Assembly: GCA_018399865.1 (NCBI GenBank)
Contig: JAGYNL010000136.1
Span: 1 to 16,515 of the forward strand
Direction: 5' to 3'
Origin: Candidatus Bipolaricaulota bacterium
GTDB taxonomy: Bacteria > Bipolaricaulota > Bipolaricaulia > UBA7950 > UBA9294
Length of the DNA stretch: 16,515 nt
Shown: one piece after another, positions 1 to 5,350 of the stretch
Layout: the number at the start of each line of letters is the position of its first letter
Position numbering within the stretch: position 1 is the stretch's first letter
Position numbers and translations under genes: made by a program
The notes under the pieces: model-generated
What the model was told of the DNA's origin: nothing
Seen by the model: only the letters and a program-made list of their open reading frames with translations
Databases searched by the model: none

Positions 1-64
1 GAGTACCTTCTACTTTACAATCCCCAAGGCAGATGCCAGGAGAGAGGTGGAGAGCAATGCTTAG
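1..64 (+). CDS. Histidine kinase, C-terminal end only (partial)
   Basis: Reading in the frame that begins at base 2, the window opens inside a coding frame. It gives STFYFTIPKAD followed by nine residues and a TAG at 62-64. A string of the type G-S-T-F-x-F-x-I-P is the usual last strand of a histidine kinase ATPase domain, where it follows the G2 box. The next gene starts at 57 inside this frame, an 8-base overlap typical of a kinase and its receiver partner. Only 20 codons are visible, so the sensor type is unknown. The pairing with an Rcp1-like receiver would suit a phytochrome-like or PAS/GAF-containing kinase, but that is a guess. Confidence 0.6.
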   Translation, partial: STFYFTIPKADARREVESNA

Positions 65-494
65 CCAAGAGAAAATGAAAGTGCTGGTTGTTGAAGACAA
101 TCCAGATGACATCGCAATTATAAAGCGTGCTATGCGCAAGAGCGAGATGAAGTGTGATCTCTTTTTTGCGCGTGATGGGCAGGAGGCAATAGACTTTTTG
201 TGGCAAAGTACATCCGAATATGAGGACGCCCCTCGGCCGGACCTGATCTTGTTAGACCTCAATTTACCGAAGGTTGATGGTCTCGATGTCCTGGCGAAGA
301 TCAAGGATGACGAGAAGCTGAGGCGGATTCCAGTGATTGTTCTTACTATCTCCCTGGCGCAACAGGATATGATTAGAGCCTATGACAGTGGAGCAGCTAG
401 CTACATGAATAAGCCTGTTGATTCTAAGGACTTCGAGCGTCTTATTCAGACAGTTCAAGAATACTGGAGGATCGCTAGCATTCCTACAGAGTGA
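57..494 (+). CDS. Single-domain response regulator (CheY/Rcp1-like receiver)
   Basis: A 145-residue protein made only of a receiver domain, with no output domain. It keeps the acidic pocket (E13, D14), the phospho-acceptor D67 in LLDLNLP, the switch T97 in IVLT and the conserved K119 in the NKP motif. The opening VEDNPDD and the long segment before the phospho-acceptor resemble Rcp1-type regulators that partner phytochrome-like kinases. The ATG at 57 was chosen because AGGTGGAG lies 5 bases upstream and the start then overlaps the end of the kinase gene. ATG codons at 33 and 75 are also in frame; 75 would still leave an intact domain. It probably relays phosphate from the upstream kinase to an unseen partner. 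Confidence 0.88.
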   Translation: MLSQEKMKVLVVEDNPDDIAIIKRAMRKSEMKCDLFFARDGQEAIDFLWQSTSEYEDAPRPDLILLDLNLPKVDGLDVLAKIKDDEKLRRIPVIVLTISLAQQDMIRAYDSGAASYMNKPVDSKDFERLIQTVQEYWRIASIPTE

Positions 495-609
495 TACGAC
501 TACACCGATTTATTTAGTGTAGCGGACAGTTGACCTTATTGTGCCTTACCGGTGCTACGTTATTGTGTGTTAAAGGCACGTTATGAATAGCACAGTTGCC
601 CTCGTTTCT

Positions 610-636
610 AGCCCTGTATAGAGATAGGCTTTTTTT
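610..636 (+). terminator. Weak rho-independent terminator candidate
   Basis: AGCC(C)T at 610-615 can pair with AGGCT at 626-630 with one bulged base, and a run of seven T residues covers 630-636. It lies about 115 bases after the receiver stop. The stem is short. A second fold, GCTTTT/AAAAGC at 628-642, competes with it, so support is modest. Confidence 0.3.
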
Positions 637-790
637 AAAAGCTAGGAATAAGAAGTAAGTGATGGAAAGAGTGGGCATGAGACAGGGTGATCCGATTGTC
701 GCTAAGAGTCCGCTACCTCCTTACCAGGGGCCGTTACCGAGAGCACGGCGATACACACCATTTCTTCCTTCTTAAAGACTACACCGCACA

Positions 791-827
791 CTGTTCTTGG
801 CGCGAAAGACAAGATGCCGTAGAACAG
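791..827. repeat. Inverted repeat / hairpin
   Basis: CTGTTCT (791-797) pairs perfectly with AGAACAG (821-827). Inside, GGC (799-801) can pair with GCC (816-818) across a small internal loop. No T-run follows on either strand, so it does not look like an ordinary terminator. It stands 17 bases from the stronger hairpin at 845-880 and may belong to the same folded element. Confidence 0.4.
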
Positions 828-844
828 CCAACGGTTCTTACCCC

Positions 845-880
845 GGGAAGGTGGGCACCAAGCAGCAAGCCCACCTTCCC
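845..880. repeat. Perfect 12-bp stem hairpin
   Basis: GGGAAGGTGGGC (845-856) and its exact reverse complement GCCCACCTTCCC (869-880) flank a 12-base loop. This is the strongest intergenic hairpin in the window. It starts 15 bases beyond the stop of the minus-strand gene at 896, the right place for a terminator of that gene. Neither flank carries a T-run, so it may instead be a rho-dependent or mRNA-stabilising end, or an interspersed palindromic repeat. Confidence 0.65.
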
Positions 881-895
881 CAGCCCCTTACCCCA

Positions 896-1642
896 CTAGT
901 TTTTCCGCATTAACCAGTTGTAGATTTGTTGAGCCAGGTCAAATACTCTCTCAGGCCCCGCAGAGTCGATATCTCCTTGGGAAATAGCGGCTAGTTCCTT
1001 GGTTTGTGGAAGGAGATTTTCTGGAATGATACCTGGTGAGTGGGGGTTATCCTCTGGGCCAAGAAGTATTTCGCTCAGGCTTACATGGAGCCTGGATGGT
1101 CCTTCCTGCTTGAGGATTGTTCTTGTTGAAAAAGCGACGGCAAATTCCCATTGCTTACGGTCGCTATACGTTTCAAGCATTGATGAGAAAACATTATCCA
1201 GTTCACTGTTTTCATCTGATATAGCCGAAAAAAGGCGTGCATCGGCAGCTTGTTCAAATACGCTAGGATCAGCTACAGAAAGAGACGCAATGGCGCAAAT
1301 TGTCTCACTATAAGACTGACAGAAAGCAGCAGTACTCTGGCGTAGATGTGCAAGGCTGGTTATTTGTTCAATGCGTTGAGAGTCTGTCTGGGTGATAATT
1401 TCTACTTGTAGTTTGCCAAGATTGTCTAGTAGGTCTTGGCAGGCCTGCTCAATGTTTGGCGGTACTACTACCTCTGTTCCAGAGAAAAGATAGCTAGCGT
1501 AGGATTTGTAGAGAGCGTAAAGCGGAGCAAATGCCAAGTAGCTATCGGCGAAGAGCGATCCAACTGAGGAGGGAGAAGATACTGCAGCCATGCAGTAAAG
1601 CATGCAAATAATAACAGCGATTATAAGGACTTGTTTACTCAT
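896..1642 (-). CDS. Hypothetical exported protein, family not recognised
   Basis: A 248-residue protein I do not recognise. The N-terminus (MSKQ, then a hydrophobic run of about 18 residues ending near AAVSS) looks like a signal peptide or a single membrane anchor, so the protein is probably exported. The rest looks mostly helical, with many Ser, Ala, Gln and Glu residues and cysteines at scattered places in the first half. It has no catalytic motif I can name. It is transcribed alone, divergent from the isomerase-like gene and with no partner on its strand. No Shine-Dalgarno precedes the ATG. A TAGAAT -10 box ends only 6 bases before it, so the message may be leaderless. The reading frame itself is credible from its length and its signal peptide. 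Confidence 0.7.
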   Translation of the reverse strand: MSKQVLIIAVIICMLYCMAAVSSPSSVGSLFADSYLAFAPLYALYKSYASYLFSGTEVVVPPNIEQACQDLLDNLGKLQVEIITQTDSQRIEQITSLAHLRQSTAAFCQSYSETICAIASLSVADPSVFEQAADARLFSAISDENSELDNVFSSMLETYSDRKQWEFAVAFSTRTILKQEGPSRLHVSLSEILLGPEDNPHSPGIIPENLLPQTKELAAISQGDIDSAGPERVFDLAQQIYNWLMRKN

Positions 1643-1648
1643 ACTGCC

Positions 1649-1676
1649 ATTCTAGTCCGCCAGCGGGCCTAAGCAA
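1649..1676 (-). promoter_or_regulatory. Candidate promoter of the minus-strand exported protein, possibly leaderless
   Basis: On the minus strand, TTGCTT (1676-1671), a 16-base spacer and TAGAAT (1654-1649; five of six matches to TATAAT) precede the ATG, which begins 6 bases after the -10 box. Transcription would start at or next to the ATG, which fits the lack of a ribosome binding site. Confidence 0.4.
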
Positions 1677-1731
1677 GTAAGGCTACTGGTGGCAACCCGC
1701 GGAACAGTCCAGGCTTCTTTATACTCCTGTT

Positions 1732-1751
1732 CGACACCTACTATTGTGTCG
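1732..1751. promoter_or_regulatory. Palindrome between divergent genes, possible operator
   Basis: CGACAC (1732-1737) and GTGTCG (1746-1751) form a perfect 6-bp inverted repeat around an 8-base AT-rich centre. It sits in the 196-base gap between two divergent genes, where a dimeric repressor or activator could bind. No regulator gene lies beside it, so this is only a candidate. Confidence 0.25.
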
Positions 1752-1838
1752 TAATGCACTTATTGTTAGTGATCGGTGTCCAGGATGGATGTCAGCCCTT
1801 TCATCACGACAGCCACTGAACAGACATAAGCTTTACCC

Positions 1839-3053
1839 ATGGATGAGATTGAGATCATTGTGCGAGCATCCCAACTACATGGCAAGGAAGAGATGGCTAG
1901 GCTGAGCCGCCGGATAATCTCTGATATTGAAGCGACAGGGGATGTTAAACTAAAAGAGGTTGCCTTCCCTTCTGGGGAAGGCATCGCTGTGATTCTGGTC
2001 CTTACTGGAGGAGTGGAGAGGGATGTATTGAAGCTTGCTTCGCAGATGCCGTCTCCGATAATCCTGATTGCACACTCCGCGCAGAATTCTCTGCCAGCCT
2101 CACTGGAAGTACTAGCACGTCTGCGTCAGGATGGTGGAAATGGTGAAATACTATTCGGTAGCCCAAAGGCAATCGCAGCGGGCCTAAGAAAGGAGTTATT
2201 GATCAACTCTGCTTGGGAGATGCTGCGGTTCAGTCGAGTGGGGCTTATCGGTGATCCTTCTGACTGGTTAGTGGCCAGCGACGTTGACCGAGCATTTCTT
2301 AAAGGTCAAATGGGAGTAGACCTGGTAAAGATACCGATTGATGAATTGGTTCAAGAAGCGTCCGCACGCAAACCAGGCAGGGGGGCTGTGGGAGGAATCA
2401 CAAAGCGCGCGGAAAGCGTTAAGGAACCCAAGAAGGCCGATCTGAGTGGAAGCGTTGCCATATACGAAGGCTTGCGCTCTATTGTGGACAAGTATCGCTT
2501 GTCAGCTTGCACAGTTCGCTGTTTTGATTTGGTAGACAGGCTAAAGAATACGGGTTGTTATGCTCTGTCTCGGTTGAACGATGAACAGATTGTTGCTGGA
2601 TGTGAGGGGGATATACAGGCACTGTTTTCTATGTACCTAGGGTTTCTCATTTCGGGTAGTGCCGCGTTCATGGCTAATGTAACCTCAGTTGACCCGACTG
2701 AAGGTGAGTTAGTGATAGCTCACTGTAGCTGCCCATTGTCACTGTCTACAGGTTTTGTGATCCGCAGTCATTTCGAATCAGGCATAGGAGTAGGGATTGC
2801 TGCTAAGGTCGCCCCTGGCCCTTGCACCGTCTTCCGACTTGGTGGGGATAGACTCAATCATCTCTTCGTGAGGGAAGGAAAAATCATAGGGACCCTTGCT
2901 CGCGAGGATCTGTGTCGCACACAACTCGTGATTTCTGTTGATGGTCCTCTGGAGCCGCTGCTGTCCTCTCCCTTGGGCAATCACCATGTTCTTATAATGG
3001 GTCATCACCGCGACCTGATAGAGCGTTTCTTCGACCGTTTCTTGCGACAGTAG
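1839..3053 (+). CDS. L-fucose/L-arabinose isomerase-like protein
   Basis: A 404-residue protein with the layout of the sugar-isomerase (FucI/AraA C-terminal) superfamily. Residues 1-120 look like a first alpha/beta domain. Residues 132-145 (RVGLIGDPSDWLVA) start a second. The C-terminal half carries conserved-looking acidic and histidine residues: E256 and D258 in CEGD, H295 in AHCSCP, H311 in RSHFE and the paired H382/H383 in GNHHVL. In characterised family members such Glu, Asp and His residues bind Mn2+ and convert aldose to ketose. This protein is shorter than true FucI (about 590 residues), so its substrate cannot be named and it may not act on fucose. A charged stretch at 175-205 looks like a flexible linker. 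A stop at 1827-1829 leaves the ATG at 1839 as the first start, without a clear Shine-Dalgarno. Confidence 0.75.
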   Translation: MDEIEIIVRASQLHGKEEMARLSRRIISDIEATGDVKLKEVAFPSGEGIAVILVLTGGVERDVLKLASQMPSPIILIAHSAQNSLPASLEVLARLRQDGGNGEILFGSPKAIAAGLRKELLINSAWEMLRFSRVGLIGDPSDWLVASDVDRAFLKGQMGVDLVKIPIDELVQEASARKPGRGAVGGITKRAESVKEPKKADLSGSVAIYEGLRSIVDKYRLSACTVRCFDLVDRLKNTGCYALSRLNDEQIVAGCEGDIQALFSMYLGFLISGSAAFMANVTSVDPTEGELVIAHCSCPLSLSTGFVIRSHFESGIGVGIAAKVAPGPCTVFRLGGDRLNHLFVREGKIIGTLAREDLCRTQLVISVDGPLEPLLSSPLGNHHVLIMGHHRDLIERFFDRFLRQ

Positions 3054-3140
3054 GTTCATTTTAGTTCGGGCGGCATCAACATGAAGCTGCCAAAGCAATA
3101 TTTCATACATCTTATAGGCTTTTGCTTGTTAATGTTGCGG

Positions 3141-3161
3141 TTGCCGCTTGCTAGGCGGCAA
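3141..3161. repeat. 7-bp stem hairpin after the isomerase-like gene
   Basis: TTGCCGC (3141-3147) and GCGGCAA (3155-3161) form a perfect stem around a 7-base loop, between the isomerase-like gene and the DUF3467 gene. No T-run follows. It could slow or end transcription from the upstream gene, or act as an operator for the operon that follows. Confidence 0.35.
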
Positions 3162-3202
3162 GCTACCATACTACTAACATAACTATTGGGGTGGTAAAGA
3201 CT

Positions 3203-3481
3203 ATGGTAGATAGGCAAATGCAGATTGCGGCTGATAATGAAACTCGCCGTGGAAGTTACTCAAACCTTGCTCTGATTTCCCACCGCAAGGAGGAGTTTGT
3301 CATAGATTTCTTGTTCATCGATCCTCAATCGCAGACATCCAAGGCTGATCAAGCACTTCTTGCCTCACGGATCATTCTTAATCCCGGGCACATGAAAAGG
3401 CTTTACCAGGCAATTGGAGAAAACATAGAACGCTATGAGAAGAATCTTGGTAAGATTGTCTTACCGCCGAAACTGAAGTAG
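3203..3481 (+). CDS. DUF3467 family protein
   Basis: A 92-residue protein with the hallmarks of the DUF3467 family as I know it: a G-x-Y-x-N segment (GSYSNLALISH, 17-27), EEFVIDFLFIDP (30-41), then a helix ending in NPGHMKRL and NIERYEKNLGKI near the C-terminus. The family has no established function. The start was placed at ATG 3203 because GGGGTGG lies 8 bases upstream; a GTG at 3191 in the same frame would add four residues. The gene lies 8 bases before the histidine kinase and is probably the first gene of the operon. A small partner or modulator of the kinase is possible but not shown. Confidence 0.8.
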   Translation: MVDRQMQIAADNETRRGSYSNLALISHRKEEFVIDFLFIDPQSQTSKADQALLASRIILNPGHMKRLYQAIGENIERYEKNLGKIVLPPKLK

Positions 3482-3489
3482 GTTGTGTT

Positions 3490-4737
3490 GTGACAAGCGT
3501 GAACGGGGCTTTTCAGGAGCTCAAATCCACCATTCTAAAGACGATATTCGCCCGACGTATCACGCTAGCTGCTTTCTCTGCTGTAGCATTGATCGTTATG
3601 CCTATTGCGGGTATAAGCTGGCTTAATCCTTTGTTTTATGCCCCTTTTGCTTGGTTTCTGATAACCTTTCCATTTCAGTACCTTGTTAAACGCCAGGATA
3701 GCCAAGCGGCGCTTCATTGGATTCACGCTGTATATTTCATCACAGAGGCTGCGGTCATCACCGTGTTTGTCTACCTAACTGGCGGAAGCCAATGGATTGG
3801 GAACGTGTTCTACATATTTACTGTAATCTATGCTAATTTCTTCCTACCGGAGATCCAGGGGTATTTAGTGACGGGTCTCGTAGTACTTCTTTACGCTCTG
3901 GTCGTAATGTTGGAGTATATGGGAGTAATCCCTCATCACACCCTGTTCCCAGGGATGGGCATTTCCAATACCAGCATGCCCTATAACCTGGCAACTATCC
4001 TTGTTGGTACAGCAACGATCTATGGAGTCCTTACCTATACTGTAAGGTCATTTACAAACATATATCACATAAAGAATGAAGCACTTTCCAGACAGCGGGA
4101 GCGCCTTTCTGAGCTATCCCTAAGGTTAGTATCGGTACAGAATGAGGAGAGGCAGCATATAGCTCACGAATTGCACGATAATTTGGGTCAGTCGCTGGCT
4201 GCCGTTAAGCTTCAACTGGCTTCTATGAAGGATAGCGTAAATGTAAACCGCGTGCAGAATGCGTTGGTGACTGTTGATCAAGCGATTGCACAAACGCGCA
4301 CGCTTGCCCACTCCTTGCGCCCCCCACTGCTCGATGAGCTAGGGTTAGCGCCTTCTATCAGGCGTCTAGCGCAGATGGTCGAGGAAGGTGCTGATTTCAA
4401 GGTAATCACAAATCTTGAAGAAGATCTCCGTCTTGATTCTGATATAGAGAGCCTCCTGTTCTATGCTATTCGTGAGGCGCTAGCCAACGTAGACCGCCAC
4501 GCTAATGCACATAAGGCCACAGTTAGCCTTCGCCGAACCGGAGACTGTGTTGTGGTTATTGTCGAGGATGATGGAATAGGGTTGCCTTCAGGGAAGCCTT
4601 TTGGTCTAGGTTTGAGGGGAATAGAGGATCGTGTGGATCTTGTGGGGGGACATATAAGAATCTCATCTTCTCCTGGGCAAGGGACCTGTATCACTGTGGA
4701 GGTACCATATGGCCCAGGTACGCTTAGCAATTGCTGA
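3490..4737 (+). CDS. Membrane sensor histidine kinase, NarX/DesK type (HisKA_3)
   Basis: A 415-residue inner-membrane kinase. About six hydrophobic segments fill residues 24-190 with only short loops, so the sensor is the membrane-embedded part itself, as in DesK-like kinases, and there is no large external domain. A coiled linker (190-215) leads to the dimerisation helix. Its phospho-acceptor is H229 in AHELHDNLG. The ATPase domain has an N box (N333 in REALANVDRHA), a G1 box (EDDGIGL, 359-365) and a G2 box (GLGLRGIEDR, 372-381). It starts with GTG at 3490 after a weak GTAGG site. Its end overlaps the next regulator by 29 bases, so the two are almost certainly a cognate pair. Sensing membrane state would fit the downstream hopanoid genes, but that is inference. 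Confidence 0.92.
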   Translation: MTSVNGAFQELKSTILKTIFARRITLAAFSAVALIVMPIAGISWLNPLFYAPFAWFLITFPFQYLVKRQDSQAALHWIHAVYFITEAAVITVFVYLTGGSQWIGNVFYIFTVIYANFFLPEIQGYLVTGLVVLLYALVVMLEYMGVIPHHTLFPGMGISNTSMPYNLATILVGTATIYGVLTYTVRSFTNIYHIKNEALSRQRERLSELSLRLVSVQNEERQHIAHELHDNLGQSLAAVKLQLASMKDSVNVNRVQNALVTVDQAIAQTRTLAHSLRPPLLDELGLAPSIRRLAQMVEEGADFKVITNLEEDLRLDSDIESLLFYAIREALANVDRHANAHKATVSLRRTGDCVVVIVEDDGIGLPSGKPFGLGLRGIEDRVDLVGGHIRISSSPGQGTCITVEVPYGPGTLSNC

Positions 4738-5293
4738 TGACCACGCTCTTGTTCTTGCCAGCTTGCAGGAACTTGTTATCGATTGTGCCGAGATCGATGT
4801 AGTCGGAACGGCAAGTGATGGTAATCAGGCGATTGCTCTAGCAAAAAAAGAAAGGCCGGATGTTTTTCTTATTGACATCGTTATGCCGAAGCTGGATGGA
4901 TTACAGGCCATTTCGCATATACATAACGTCTCGCCTAGTACCAATGTATTGCTCATCTCTATGCATGACGAACCAGAGTACCTCCAGGAAGCGCTAGCTC
5001 GAGGAGCAATTGGCCTAATTTCCAAAGCTGCATCGCCCGGCGAGCTTGTTAAAGCTATAAAGGATGCTGCAAGAGGTCAAGTAATGGATGTATCAGCTCC
5101 CCTAACCGATCGTCAACGTGAGGTACTTGCTCTTATCGGGGCAGGCAAAACAAACCCGGAGATAGCCTTGCTCCTTTCAATCAGCCGGAAGACTGTGGAG
5201 AACTATCAGCAGCAGCTGATGGAAAAGCTAGACATACACACTAAGATCGGCCTTGTGGCGCATGCTCGTCATTTATCTATTCCTGATAATTAG
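4709..5293 (+). CDS. NarL/FixJ-type response regulator
   Basis: A 194-residue transcription factor. The receiver (1-120) has the acidic pair D10/D11, phospho-acceptor D56 in FLIDIVMP, S84 in the switch position and K106 in ISKA. The LuxR-type helix-turn-helix spans about 132-188, with LTDRQREVL at its start and KTVENY in the recognition helix. The ATG at 4709 follows a strong GGAGGT. The gene is nested into the end of the kinase gene, implying translational coupling and a shared message. The likely role is to bind DNA when phosphorylated by that kinase. The hopanoid operon just downstream is a natural target, though no binding site could be defined. Confidence 0.92.
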   Translation: MAQVRLAIADDHALVLASLQELVIDCAEIDVVGTASDGNQAIALAKKERPDVFLIDIVMPKLDGLQAISHIHNVSPSTNVLLISMHDEPEYLQEALARGAIGLISKAASPGELVKAIKDAARGQVMDVSAPLTDRQREVLALIGAGKTNPEIALLLSISRKTVENYQQQLMEKLDIHTKIGLVAHARHLSIPDN

Positions 5294-5306
5294 TACATTT
5301 CCCCTA

Positions 5307-5335
5307 TTTCCAGTCTTGCTGATAGAGTGTACACT
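5307..5335 (+). promoter_or_regulatory. Weak promoter candidate before the fusion gene
   Basis: TTTCCA (5307-5312), a 17-base spacer and TACACT (5330-5335) give four of six matches at each box. They lie in the only sizeable gap (57 bases) inside the operon. The start would fall about 9 bases before the ATG at 5351, leaving a very short leader, so support is weak. Confidence 0.22.
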
Positions 5336-5350
5336 TCATAGGATCAGGAT

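Larger units (their letters stand above)
495..895. other. Non-coding gap rich in inverted repeats
   Basis: About 400 bases lie between the receiver gene and the end of the minus-strand gene at 896. No convincing protein gene is present. Inverted repeats are dense: CTACAC/GTGTAG (500-505/517-522), GTGCC/GGCAC (541-545/575-579), a possible terminator (610-636), GCCGT/ACGGC (730-734/745-749), a 37-base hairpin (791-827) and a perfect 12-bp hairpin (845-880). No tRNA T-loop, RNase P, tmRNA or SRP core motif was recognised. The region may be a pair of converging terminators plus an unrecognised structured RNA or repeat element. Confidence 0.5.

Noticed and set aside
583..621. 12-codon mini frame before the terminator-like hairpin at 610-636, like an attenuator leader peptide
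   Set aside because: No gene in the same direction follows to be attenuated, and codons are not biased to one amino acid.
687..899. 70-codon plus-strand frame starting with GTG
   Set aside because: It has no ribosome binding site, its composition is rich in Arg, His and Pro, it runs through two strong hairpins into the end of the opposite gene, and it has no recognisable motif.
3148..3177. TTGCTA with an 18-base spacer and TACTAA as promoter for the kinase operon
   Set aside because: The -10 box matches only three positions, the spacer is long, and the -35 box lies in the loop of the hairpin at 3141-3161; too weak to list as a feature.
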